Assembly: GCA_043809745.1 (NCBI GenBank)
Contig: JBDROU010000081.1
Span: 1-64,000, forward strand
Direction: 5' to 3'
Origin: JBDROU01 sp043809745 [NCBI: bacterium]
GTDB lineage: Bacteria; Elusimicrobiota; JBDRMW01
DNA length: 64,000 bases
Shown: one piece after another, positions 36,661-45,159 of the stretch
How the letters are laid out: each line of letters starts with the position of its first letter
Position numbering within the stretch: the stretch's first letter is position 1
Notes under the pieces: generated by a model
Database searches by the model: none
Told to the model about the DNA's origin: nothing
The model's input: only the letters and a program-made list of their open reading frames with translations
Position numbers and translations under genes: made by a program

Positions 36661-38268
36661 ATGAACAAAAAAATTAATATTATAGTAACTTTACTGTTGT
36701 TCTCGTGTCCAAGCTTATTTGGAAGGTGGTACAGCGCAAAAAAGCAGGGATTATTTGAGTCAGAAATGAAAGTTATGGAGATGGGGGATGCGTCGGTTTT
36801 TAGAAATAAAGTTTTAGCCGGGTTAGCAAACGAGAAGTCTGAAAGCGAGCTTTCAAAGGATTATTTTTTAATCGGGATGAGTTATTTTTACGAAGGCGAA
36901 TACAGCAAAGCATGGGAAAATGTCCTGAATTCTCAAAAATTGTTCATGCTGGAAGAAGAAAAATACTTTAATCAGATTGTGCCGTATCAGTATTCAATTT
37001 CCAAAGATTTTAAAGAATTTGCAAATGACCGGTGTGTAGTCCGCCTTAAAGGAAAAACACATATAATGAAAGATGATGTTTTTGAGCTTATGGAAAAAGC
37101 CCTTAATATGGTTTCTGAGGTTTTTGATTATGTCCCGGAAGACAAAATACTTATTGAAATATATGATTCAAAAGAAGAGTTTGCCTACGCATCAACACTG
37201 GGGCAATCGGTGCTTGAAAATTCAGGGGCTGTAGGTATATGTAAATTTAATAAATTGATGATACTCTCTCCGCAGCAGCTTTTACTGGGCTTCAGATGGA
37301 AAGACACAATAGCGCATGAATTAAATCATCTTATAATAAACCGCATCAGCAAGGTTAATTGTCCGTTATGGCTGCATGAGGGAATAGCCAGATATTATGA
37401 TACGCGGTGGAGATCAAAAAAAGACGGCATATATTATTTAACTTTTTCTCAAAAGGCTAAACTTGTCGAGGCTGTTAAGGAAGACAAACTTGTCGCTTTT
37501 GAAAGGATGCACCCATCATTGGTTTACCTGGATACACAGGAAGAAATGAATATTGCGTTCGCGCAGGTAGCAAGCGTAGTAGATTATCTTGTTAGAACGT
37601 ACGGCGATGAAATTATACAGAAATTGCTTGCAAGTCTTGAAAACTATGAATTAAATGATGCTTTCAAGCAGCTTATAAAGATGGATTTTAGTCAATTAGA
37701 AAAAACCTGGCTTAATTATGTCAAGGGGTGGCCTGATGAAGAGGATCAAGGAGCGTTGCTTGATTCAAATATCTTTGATAAGGAATTAGATGAGATCAAA
37801 AAATTCGTTGGAGCGGATTTGCAGGGAAACATCAGATTGGGGGATAAGTTCTTCAAAAATAATAATTATTTATTAGCGCAAAAGCAGTATGAGAAAGCCT
37901 TATCCAAAGAGTCAAACAATCCAGTAATTCTTAATAAGCTTTCAAAAGCTTATTTAATGCAAAATGAATACAAAGAAGCGGAAAAGCAGTTATTAAAATC
38001 TATGGAGAAAAATCCTAACTATGTTACTTCATATACATTGCTGGGTGATCTGTATTTTGAGTTAGGCCGTTCGGATGATGCAAAAGCCGCGTTTGAGGAG
38101 TCAGCGGCAATTAATCCGTTCAACCCGCATGTGCGTAAAAGGCTGGCTCTTCTATATATAGAATCCGGGAATCTGCCTGATGCGCGCAGGGAATTGGAGA
38201 TCTGTAATGTGTTATCTCCCGGTGATTCAGAAGTAAATGAAGGTTTAAGAATAATTGAAGATAAGTAA
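36661..38268 (+). CDS. Exported gluzincin (MA-type) metallopeptidase with TPR tail
   Basis: The 535-residue product has a signal peptide (1-20), a helical region, and a zinc-peptidase domain with HELNH (His219, Glu220, His223) and the distal Glu240 in LHEGIARYY, typical of the peptidase MA-like clan. The last 150 residues contain three or four TPR units (AQKQYEKALSKESNN; AEKQLLKSMEKNP; AKAAFEESAAINP). It ends the 20-kb operon. A periplasmic peptidase beside vWA, DUF4175 and glycosyltransferases suggests surface-protein maturation; the target is unknown. Confidence 0.82.
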   Translation: MNKKINIIVTLLLFSCPSLFGRWYSAKKQGLFESEMKVMEMGDASVFRNKVLAGLANEKSESELSKDYFLIGMSYFYEGEYSKAWENVLNSQKLFMLEEEKYFNQIVPYQYSISKDFKEFANDRCVVRLKGKTHIMKDDVFELMEKALNMVSEVFDYVPEDKILIEIYDSKEEFAYASTLGQSVLENSGAVGICKFNKLMILSPQQLLLGFRWKDTIAHELNHLIINRISKVNCPLWLHEGIARYYDTRWRSKKDGIYYLTFSQKAKLVEAVKEDKLVAFERMHPSLVYLDTQEEMNIAFAQVASVVDYLVRTYGDEIIQKLLASLENYELNDAFKQLIKMDFSQLEKTWLNYVKGWPDEEDQGALLDSNIFDKELDEIKKFVGADLQGNIRLGDKFFKNNNYLLAQKQYEKALSKESNNPVILNKLSKAYLMQNEYKEAEKQLLKSMEKNPNYVTSYTLLGDLYFELGRSDDAKAAFEESAAINPFNPHVRKRLALLYIESGNLPDARRELEICNVLSPGDSEVNEGLRIIEDK

Positions 38269-38352
38269 CTCGATGTAAAAGTTTTAGTTGAAAAAGGATG
38301 TTTAATTATTATAATATCTCTTAATAGCGTTTTTTATGTTGTTGTAAGCTAT

Positions 38353-38517
38353 GAGATCTCTTAAAAAGTGATACTCGAAGCGAAAATTTAGATTTTTGTG
38401 CGAAATCGAATTTTGTGAGGCTAGCATATCATCGATGAGATATGTAAGTCGAACAAAATATCGATTGTAGCCAAAAAGCTAAATTTGCAGCCGAGAACCG
38501 GCTTTTTGAGCGGTCTC
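38353..38517. repeat. Palindromic intergenic element, full copy
   Basis: The 165-base element has outer arms GAGATCTCTTAAAAAG (from 38353) and CTTTTTGAGCGGTCTC (to 38517). The stem extends inward with matching blocks, giving an imperfect stem of about 37 bp. An inner hairpin is CATATC-ATCGATGA-GATATG, and a middle stem pairs GAATTTTGT with ACAAAAT. It lies between the big operon and rex. It is nearly the same length and plan as the copy at 47827. Confidence 0.75.
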
Positions 38518-38536
38518 GCCATATAAAGATTACAAA

Positions 38537-39151
38537 ATGACCAAGATTCCTTCTGCGGTTGTGGCCAGATTGTCGCAAATGTATAGAATATTGGACAATC
38601 TTGAAGGCAAGAGATTTATTTCATCAAATGAAATTTCATCTGTAAGCGGTTTTACTGCTGCTCAGATTCGTAGGGATCTAACTTATTTTGGACAGTTTGG
38701 AACAACCGGGAAGGGCTATAATATATCTTTATTAAAAGAGGAAATATTAAAAATACTTGGATTGGATCAAAATTGGCGTGTTGCGCTGATTGGTGTAGGA
38801 AATCTGGGCAGAGCCTTGCTAAAGTACAAAGGATTCAGGGATAAGGGATTTACAATCAGCGCTGCTTTTGAAAATGATCGTAGAAAGGTTGGAAAAACAA
38901 TAAATGGCACAATGATATTCAGCATAAACATGTTGAAATCTATAACTAAAAAAAATTATATAGAAATGGCTATTCTTACAGTTCCAGAAGAAGCTGCGCA
39001 AAGGGTAGCAAATCTTTTGAACGGAAGTGCGGTTAAAGCTGTGCTGAATTTTACTCCTTCTAAGGTTAATTGTGGTAAATCAATACTGGTGCACAATATA
39101 GATATGACGGTAGAAATGGAAAAGTTGTCTTTTTTTGCAAAGAAAAAATGA
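38537..39151 (+). CDS. rex: Redox-sensing transcriptional repressor Rex
   Basis: The 204-residue product has the winged helix of Rex (ISSNEISSVSGFTAAQIRRD, then LTYFGQFG-TTGKGYN) and the Rossmann NAD(H)-binding GVGNLGRALL (86-95). It closes with the domain-swap helix at the C-terminus. Rex represses respiratory and fermentative genes when NADH/NAD is low. No TTGTGA-type operator was found by eye between here and 39214. The next genes are the histone-like protein and a complex I membrane cluster, plausible redox-linked targets. Confidence 0.93.
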   Translation: MTKIPSAVVARLSQMYRILDNLEGKRFISSNEISSVSGFTAAQIRRDLTYFGQFGTTGKGYNISLLKEEILKILGLDQNWRVALIGVGNLGRALLKYKGFRDKGFTISAAFENDRRKVGKTINGTMIFSINMLKSITKKNYIEMAILTVPEEAAQRVANLLNGSAVKAVLNFTPSKVNCGKSILVHNIDMTVEMEKLSFFAKKK

Positions 39152-39214
39152 TCTCAAAATAAAGACGGTTGATGCAGGCAATAATTATATAACTTTAGAA
39201 AGGTGGTGAAAACA

Positions 39215-39394
39215 ATGGCAGAAACTCTGGTTGTAGTAAGCAAGATTAAAAAAATGGTTAAGGAGCAGGGCTTGAGAACAGGAGTCGATTATATTAATGC
39301 TTTGTCAGTTAAGGTTGATGATATAATTAAGGCTTCAGTGGAAAAAGTCAAACAGGAAGGCGGAAAGAAGACATTAGGCGCGGAAGATCTATAG
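39215..39394 (+). CDS. Bacterial histone-fold DNA-binding protein
   Basis: The 59-residue product (begins MAETLVVVSKIKKMVKEQGL) reads like a single histone fold. A short helix leads into the central helix GVDYINALSVKVDDIIKASV, then a third helix ends in GGKKTLGAEDL. The K-K-T and terminal E-D match the R-x-T ... D signature at the end of archaeal histones and bacterial singlet histones of the Bdellovibrio Bd0055 type. Start 39215 follows AGGTGGTG (39200-39207). The length is shorter than HU (about 90). It likely binds DNA as a dimer. A terminator hairpin follows. Confidence 0.75.
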   Translation: MAETLVVVSKIKKMVKEQGLRTGVDYINALSVKVDDIIKASVEKVKQEGGKKTLGAEDL

Positions 39395-39408
39395 ACAATG
39401 AAGTATAG

Positions 39409-39447
39409 AGCACACCTTTTGTAGAATATATCTGCAAAAGGTGTGCT
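39409..39447 (+). terminator. Hairpin after the histone-like gene
   Basis: AGCACACCTTTTG (39409-39421) and its exact complement CAAAAGGTGTGCT (39435-39447) form a 13-bp stem with a 13-base loop, followed by a weak T stretch. Probably terminates the histone-like gene before the nuo-like cluster. Confidence 0.65.
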
Positions 39448-39484
39448 GCTTCTTAAAAATCTAGAATTAAAAAAACATAACCTT

Positions 39485-39826
39485 ATGGACGCTATAATAA
39501 ATATTTTCATTTATTTACTGGTAGCTTCGTTTTTCTATTGTTTTTTGCTTATTATATCTTTTGCCAAGAATAAAAAGAAGTATAAGATTATAAATTTTAC
39601 TTTCACACAAAATCCGTTCAACACAGATAATACTGATATGAAATTACCGACAAAATTAATTTTTGCTGTTTTTGTATGTTTTACTATTGTAATTTCATGT
39701 TTCATGTTATATTTGTGGATTATTGTTTGCAAAGAGATAATTTTAATTCAATGGATCGGTATGGGGATTTTCAGCCTGTTGATATTTATTGCGTTTTTGT
39801 TTATATCCAAGGAAACAATATTTTAA
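39485..39826 (+). CDS. NuoA-like membrane subunit, highly divergent
   Basis: The 113-residue product has three membrane helices (about 4-26, 57-80, 89-107) with the spacing of NuoA/ND3, and a loop in the place of the conserved Tyr-Glu-Cys-Gly segment. The second helix (FVCFTIVISCFMLYLW) aligns with the NuoA helix FVIFDVE...FLYPW. The conserved Asp and Glu are replaced by Val and Ser. The ATG at 39485 gives the right length; an upstream TTG is possible. Its place before NuoH-like fits complex I gene order. Identification rests on topology and position, so it is moderate. Confidence 0.55.
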   Translation: MDAIINIFIYLLVASFFYCFLLIISFAKNKKKYKIINFTFTQNPFNTDNTDMKLPTKLIFAVFVCFTIVISCFMLYLWIIVCKEIILIQWIGMGIFSLLIFIAFLFISKETIF

Positions 39827-39839
39827 GCAAGAAACAGTT

Positions 39840-40913
39840 ATGGAACTTAATGATTTATTCCTATTATTCCACAATATATTTGCAAAAATATTTGAATCTC
39901 ATTTCTGGTCGCTTAAAGCGCTTGGTATTATGGAATCTGTTGTTAAAGCAGCAGTGCTTTTTGCATTTGTTTATCTTGGTTCTTTCTTTATTTATATTTG
40001 GGAGAAAGTAACATTAAAGGAAAGGGAAAACCATAATAAACATTGGATAAGTTTAAGTTTTATTTGTTTTTTTAAGGGAGTAATTGTTTTTACAGGGATG
40101 TTGTTTAGAGGTAAGTTACTGCCTAGATTTGTTGGTAGAATTACATATGCATGTTTTACCGTAGCTGCATTTGTGTGTTTATTTCTAATTAACGCAGCAA
40201 TTCCATTTGGGAAGGATTTAGTTGCGTACAATTCGCAATTGGGTGTTCTATATATCCTGCCATTGTTGTTTTTAGTTGGGTTATTAAAAAATTATTCAAT
40301 TTTATTGGAAGAACAGTACAATAAAAAAGATCAAAATATTTTTGGTGAATCTTTATTGTCCGGTCAGCTGACTTTGTTTTTATCTATAATACCGGTTGTT
40401 TTTCTAACTGACAGCATCAACATAGTATCTATCGTTTCTGCCCAGCAGGGTTTCATATTTAAGTATATACCGCAATGGATCATATTTTATCCGTTAATCG
40501 GGCAGTTATCATTTATAATATTCACTTTAAGCTGCCTGATGATATATTATCAATTATCGAATGGCGGAGCAAACAAGATTAGTAGAAATAATTTTATAAA
40601 TTCTATGAGATATGAATCATTTGCAAGCATCAATCACCCGGGATTTTTTCCATATCTTAACCAATACGTGTTTGTTTTTACAGTTTCAGGCTTAGCAGTA
40701 GCACTCTTTTTTGGCGGGGGTCAAGGTCCAGTATTTGGGAGCAGTATTTGGTTTGTGATAAAAATGTTTTGTGTTGCGTCTTTTTTAAGCTGGATAAATA
40801 TTAAACTTATAGATCTGCGGATTAAAAACTTATTCAAATATTATTGGAAGGGTATAATACCTTTGGCATTTATAAATTTTATACTTTGCTGTTTAGGACA
40901 TATAATTAAATAA
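39840..40913 (+). CDS. NuoH-like membrane subunit, divergent
   Basis: The 357-residue product has about eight helices. The late segment VALFFGGGQGP matches the conserved FLGGW-x-GP of NuoH/ND1. The N-terminal WEKVTLKERE replaces the AERKxLGRxQxRxGPN signature, and the Glu-rich loop PEAESELVAG of the quinone cavity is replaced (NSMRYESFASINH). So the quinone-proximal residues of complex I appear lost. ATG at 39840 follows the previous stop by 13 bases. It likely anchors the membrane arm without a normal quinone site. Confidence 0.65.
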   Translation: MELNDLFLLFHNIFAKIFESHFWSLKALGIMESVVKAAVLFAFVYLGSFFIYIWEKVTLKERENHNKHWISLSFICFFKGVIVFTGMLFRGKLLPRFVGRITYACFTVAAFVCLFLINAAIPFGKDLVAYNSQLGVLYILPLLFLVGLLKNYSILLEEQYNKKDQNIFGESLLSGQLTLFLSIIPVVFLTDSINIVSIVSAQQGFIFKYIPQWIIFYPLIGQLSFIIFTLSCLMIYYQLSNGGANKISRNNFINSMRYESFASINHPGFFPYLNQYVFVFTVSGLAVALFFGGGQGPVFGSSIWFVIKMFCVASFLSWINIKLIDLRIKNLFKYYWKGIIPLAFINFILCCLGHIIK

Positions 40914-40931
40914 GTATTTAGGGAAATTAAG

Positions 40932-41432
40932 ATGATTAATAGTGTTCTGGTTGTTGCGGTTATAGGAATAATAATATTAGCCGGTGCAGGCATGGTAGTT
41001 TCCTTTAGTATATATAAGCAGCTGATTTTTAGACTGATATTCATTTCTTTCCTTGTGCTTTTATATTCAGTATTCGAGGGTCACTATGTTTCTTCTTATT
41101 ACCTGCTTAGTGCCGCAGGAATGCTTACTTTGCTCTTTATTTGCTCCCAATATATGCTTCCGCAAGATAGGATTGTTAGGGTATTAAATGAACAAATATT
41201 GATTTCATCACTGCTGTCAGGATTGCTTATGCTGGTTATTATATATGTAAATCTAGCATTAAATAATTTTGCGATCGATCTTAAGTGGGTAAAACAGAAA
41301 AACATATTTCTTATCGCAAAGGATTTGCTGAACCAGCAAGGATTAAGTATATGTATAGTCGGTGCAATAGCATTCGCAGTTCTTATTGGTTCCGGATATA
41401 TTGTGCTGCGTTTAGAGGAAAAAAATGAATAA
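40932..41432 (+). CDS. NuoJ-like membrane subunit
   Basis: The 166-residue product has five helices. Segment YYLLSAAGMLTLLFICSQYML fits the conserved third helix of NuoJ/ND6 (normally with GAxxVLFLFVxML). Its stop overlaps the NuoK-like start by 8 bases (41425-41432), the common arrangement. Assigned by position, size and this helix. Distant from known NuoJ. Confidence 0.65.
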   Translation: MINSVLVVAVIGIIILAGAGMVVSFSIYKQLIFRLIFISFLVLLYSVFEGHYVSSYYLLSAAGMLTLLFICSQYMLPQDRIVRVLNEQILISSLLSGLLMLVIIYVNLALNNFAIDLKWVKQKNIFLIAKDLLNQQGLSICIVGAIAFAVLIGSGYIVLRLEEKNE

Positions 41433-41733
41433 TTTAGGGCTTCTTTTAATCCTTTCTGGAGTTTTGTTTTGTCTAGGCATATTTGGTGTTTTAATTCATC
41501 GAAATTTACTTAGAATACTTATTTGTATAGAGCTTTTATTCGTTTCAACAATAATAAATTTTGTTATATTCAATTCCCAAATTCATCATGAGCATTCTGC
41601 TGGTTTTATATTCGCATTGGTAATTTTGTTCTTATCAACGCTGATGACAGCCATGGGGATATTTTTGATATTTGCTTTGCATAAAAGTAATAATTCTTTG
41701 TTAGAAGATAAATTGAATGTATTTAAGGGTTAG
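41425..41733 (+). CDS. nuoK: NuoK-like membrane subunit
   Basis: The 102-residue, three-helix product has the NuoK/MrpC pattern: RILICIELLFVSTIINFVIF with Glu36 retained, then FALVILFLSTLMTAMGIFLIFALHK. The second conserved Glu (Glu72 in E. coli NuoK, in AAAEA) aligns to Met74 here, so half of the acidic pair for proton transfer is missing. The start is ATG 41425 within the upstream gene's end, and a 4-base gap separates it from the NuoL-like gene. Confidence 0.8.
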   Translation: MNNLGLLLILSGVLFCLGIFGVLIHRNLLRILICIELLFVSTIINFVIFNSQIHHEHSAGFIFALVILFLSTLMTAMGIFLIFALHKSNNSLLEDKLNVFKG

Positions 41734-41736
41734 TAA

Positions 41737-43677
41737 ATGTTAGCTAAGTTTATTTTTCTATCTCCATTCATATTCTTGTTTGTCTCGCTTATTATTTATT
41801 TATTCGGGAGTTATCTGCCAAGAAAGGGCGGTTTCTTAAATTTTATCACTCTAATATTTTGTATCACCCTGTCATTTGCAGCTCTGGCGCGAACAGTCAA
41901 CGGTTCATTTTCGCTGCCCAAGGAGATTAATTTTAATTTTATAACAGTTTATTTTTATAAACTCAATTTTAGTCTAAGAATTGACGGTATATCAATAATT
42001 ATTATGTTATTAATCGGTTTATGTGTGGCTTTGGTGCATGCCTATTCAGTTGGATTAATGGAAGGAAAGGATTGGGAAAAAGACTATAATATATGCTTTT
42101 CGTTAAGTTTATTCTCAATATTTCTGCTAAATCTCTCAAGCAATTATTTATTGATGGTTTTTTGTTTAGAGATTGCCGCGCTTTCAGGTTATGGGTCTGT
42201 ATTACTCACTTCAAATCAAAATGAGATTAAACAAATATACTATAAAAGCTGGATAGCTGTTAGAATTTCTGATTTCTGTTTTATTACAGGTGTCTTAATA
42301 TTATTTACTAAATGCGGTACCTTGAATATAGAACAGGTTTTACTGCATATGAATTTAAACTTCCTGCCCGAATACGAAGTCCTGACCATAGGCTTGTTGT
42401 TTCTTGCCGCTGTATTAGGCAGGGTGTCGGCTTTTCCATGGTATTCCTGGTTGTCAGATTTATTTGGGGACAGTAATGCCAGCATTGGGATTATAACAGT
42501 AATATGTGTAGCTGGCAGCGGAATAATCCTTTTATTGAAAAGCTTTCCAATGATAATGAATTCTTCATTACTTTTAGATTTTACAATTATTGCAGGTGTA
42601 TTCACTTTTATTATTGGAGCAATAGCAGCATGCTTAACAATGGATTTAAAAAAATTGATTGCGCACTCAATTATCTCACAATGCGGTTTTATGCTGTTTG
42701 TTTTTGGATTGGGATTATTTCAGTGGGTTGTTTTCGTTTTTTTGCATTACATTTTGATTTACAGCCTGTTTTTTATGCTTGTTAGTTCAATTATATTTAT
42801 GTTTGCTTCTCAAGACTTAAGAAGGATGGGTGGTATTGCTAAGAGAATGCCGATAGTCGCGATAAACTTCTTTATTTTAACACTTGCTATGAGTTGCTTT
42901 CCATTGTTTTCTACTTTCTGGGGCATGGGAGGAATAATGGAAGAAATTCTTTCAGCGAACAACAGCTTATATATGTCGTTTTTTGTTATATTTAATTTAC
43001 TTACATCAATTTATATGGGTAGAGCTTGCAGTTTGATATTTTTTGGACAACCTAGAGATATTCATCTATTTGAACGAACCATCGATCCGCCGTTATTTAT
43101 GGATATTCCGTTGATATTTAGCACATTGTTGATGGTTATCGGAGGGTGGATTCTTAGTTTGACCGATATATTAAAAAAGATAATGCCTTTCTCGATATAT
43201 TCTTTTACCGCTATTGACACTGTTATAGCGCATGATGGAAGTATAATGAAATGGGGTTTGGTTTTTATTTCGATATTTGGTCTATTTGCTGGGTGGATTT
43301 TAGCTAATATTACATTAAAACAACCGCATTTATTATTAAGTTCGCTTAAATATTCAGAGCCGCAATCGTATTTAAACAAAATCTATGAATATATATTATG
43401 CTTGTTTACAGGATTCCTAAATCGAAGCATTTCATTAATTGAAATGGGAATACAAAACTCACCATCAATTATTGTAAAAGAAATTTTGAGATTTAATAAT
43501 GATTTATTCTTAACCTTAGAAAATACAACTAAGAGTCTATCCGGGAAAATTTTTGATAATATAAAAACTCTTGCTTTTTTCATTCAAAAAATTCAAAGCG
43601 GCAGGATTTCTCATTATGTTTTACTTACTGTCATGATAATTTTAATTTTAGCGTGGGTCAATATATTAATTTACTAA
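41737..43677 (+). CDS. nuoL: NuoL-like antiporter subunit
   Basis: The 646-residue product has about 15 helices and a C-terminal lateral helix with a final membrane anchor, as in NuoL/ND5. The TM5 Glu is kept (VFCLEIAALSGY). At the TM7 Lys position (E. coli Lys229) there is Arg (GRVSAFPWYSWLSD), and the TM8 His is replaced (TVICVAGSG). The LAMSCFPLFSTFWGMGG segment matches family helix 11. The size and C-terminal arm mark it as NuoL rather than a Mrp subunit. It probably moves ions, but with altered key residues. Confidence 0.82.
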   Translation: MLAKFIFLSPFIFLFVSLIIYLFGSYLPRKGGFLNFITLIFCITLSFAALARTVNGSFSLPKEINFNFITVYFYKLNFSLRIDGISIIIMLLIGLCVALVHAYSVGLMEGKDWEKDYNICFSLSLFSIFLLNLSSNYLLMVFCLEIAALSGYGSVLLTSNQNEIKQIYYKSWIAVRISDFCFITGVLILFTKCGTLNIEQVLLHMNLNFLPEYEVLTIGLLFLAAVLGRVSAFPWYSWLSDLFGDSNASIGIITVICVAGSGIILLLKSFPMIMNSSLLLDFTIIAGVFTFIIGAIAACLTMDLKKLIAHSIISQCGFMLFVFGLGLFQWVVFVFLHYILIYSLFFMLVSSIIFMFASQDLRRMGGIAKRMPIVAINFFILTLAMSCFPLFSTFWGMGGIMEEILSANNSLYMSFFVIFNLLTSIYMGRACSLIFFGQPRDIHLFERTIDPPLFMDIPLIFSTLLMVIGGWILSLTDILKKIMPFSIYSFTAIDTVIAHDGSIMKWGLVFISIFGLFAGWILANITLKQPHLLLSSLKYSEPQSYLNKIYEYILCLFTGFLNRSISLIEMGIQNSPSIIVKEILRFNNDLFLTLENTTKSLSGKIFDNIKTLAFFIQKIQSGRISHYVLLTVMIILILAWVNILIY

Positions 43678-43689
43678 GGAGTTTGTAAA

Positions 43690-45153
43690 ATGAATATTTT
43701 AACTTTATTAATCTTAAGCCCTTTTTTGGGGTCACTCATTGTCTTAGTGCTGAATAAACATCATACCCGTTTAATAAAGCTGATATCCGGTATTTTTACT
43801 ATTATACCGCTGATTCTAGGTTCTATCCTTTTTTTACTTTTTGATCCATCAACAACATCTTTGCAATTTGTGGAAAACCATCTTTGGATTTCCCAGTTAG
43901 GCATAAGATATTACGTCGGTGTGGATGGGATATCTCTAATAATGATTATTCTGAGCAGTTTTATGGGGGTCCTTTCATATGTACTTTCTTTAAGCATTAG
44001 AGAGCGTGTTAAAGAGTATTTTTTACTATTTCTGGTGCAATACGGAGCCCTATTAGGTGTGTTTGCTGCAATTGATGTGCTGCTGTTTTTTGTTTTTCTT
44101 CAAATAAGCATGATCCCAATATTCCTGCTAATAACGATCTTTGGCATGGAAAATAAGATTTATGCTTCTAGGCATTTTGCTTTGTACAACTTAACTGCAA
44201 GTATACTTTTACTAATATCAACAATATGCATTTACGCAAATATAGGTAGCGGCGGTGTAGATTTGTTGAATTTATCTCAAGTGAGTTCTGGTTTTTCATC
44301 AGGTTTTAGAACTTTGCTTGTTATATTGCTATTTTTTAGTTTTGGGATAATCAGCGGTGTTTTTCCTTTTCATGGTTGGGTATCGATTGCTTCGCGTCAG
44401 GCGCCGCTGCAGGTTGCAGTAATCTTAACCGGTGTTTCTCTTAAAGTTGGTATTTATGGATTAATTCGTTTTGTAATGCCAATATTTTCTCAGGGAGTTT
44501 ATTTTAACAACAAGCTATTTTTGGTATTTGGGTTAGTTACTATATTGTATAGCGCAATATATTGTTTAAGCCAGAAGGATTTAAGATTGCTGGTGGGCTG
44601 TATATCTACGGTTTATAGCGGCTATCTTTTATTAGGTTTCGGCGCTTTTAATGCGGTAGGGCTGAATGGCATCGTGTTAACCATGGTTGCTCACGGATTG
44701 TTTATCTCAAGTCTATTTGTACTTGTGGATTGTTTGTTTATTAGAAGCGGAAAAATGATAATAACAGAGTTTGGCGGATTGAGTACCAAAATGCCGGTCT
44801 TTACTGCATTTTCAATACTTATAATTTTAGCGGCTATTGGGTTGCCGGGTTTTGGTACTTTTATTGGAATATTTTTGTCTTTTTTGGGCGCGTTTGATGA
44901 ATATCCCGTTATTACTTCGCTCGCTTTTATTGGAATAGCTGTTGTTACTGTTGCTTTTCTAAAGCTTTTACAGGATATGTTTTTCTCAGCATCTAAATTA
45001 CAATTAGATAATCTGACTGATCTGAATATTAAAGAAATACTAACACTGCTGCCGTTTGTCTTAATTCTTTTTGTTTTAGGAATATATCCGAAGGTTTTGC
45101 TTGACTTTATTAATATGACAGTTATAAATATTTGTCAAATCTTACAAAGGTAA
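43690..45153 (+). CDS. nuoM: NuoM-like antiporter subunit with lost channel residues
   Basis: The 487-residue product matches NuoM/ND4 throughout (14 helices; GVDGISLIMIILSSFMG; VFPFHGWVSIASRQAP; LKVGIYGLIRFVMPIF). The TM5 Glu essential in E. coli (Glu144) is Gln138 here (FVFLQISMIP), and the TM7 Lys (Lys234) aligns to Ile221. Lys252 (E. coli Lys265) is kept. These two changes would be expected to block the standard proton path. GGAG at 43679-43682 precedes the ATG. Confidence 0.85.
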   Translation: MNILTLLILSPFLGSLIVLVLNKHHTRLIKLISGIFTIIPLILGSILFLLFDPSTTSLQFVENHLWISQLGIRYYVGVDGISLIMIILSSFMGVLSYVLSLSIRERVKEYFLLFLVQYGALLGVFAAIDVLLFFVFLQISMIPIFLLITIFGMENKIYASRHFALYNLTASILLLISTICIYANIGSGGVDLLNLSQVSSGFSSGFRTLLVILLFFSFGIISGVFPFHGWVSIASRQAPLQVAVILTGVSLKVGIYGLIRFVMPIFSQGVYFNNKLFLVFGLVTILYSAIYCLSQKDLRLLVGCISTVYSGYLLLGFGAFNAVGLNGIVLTMVAHGLFISSLFVLVDCLFIRSGKMIITEFGGLSTKMPVFTAFSILIILAAIGLPGFGTFIGIFLSFLGAFDEYPVITSLAFIGIAVVTVAFLKLLQDMFFSASKLQLDNLTDLNIKEILTLLPFVLILFVLGIYPKVLLDFINMTVINICQILQR

Positions 45154-45159
45154 TAGAAA

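Noticed and set aside
38269-39214. Rex operator (TTGTGA-type palindrome) near rex or the histone-like gene
   Set aside because: No inverted TTGTGA/TCACAA pair was found by eye; only AT-rich stretches are present.
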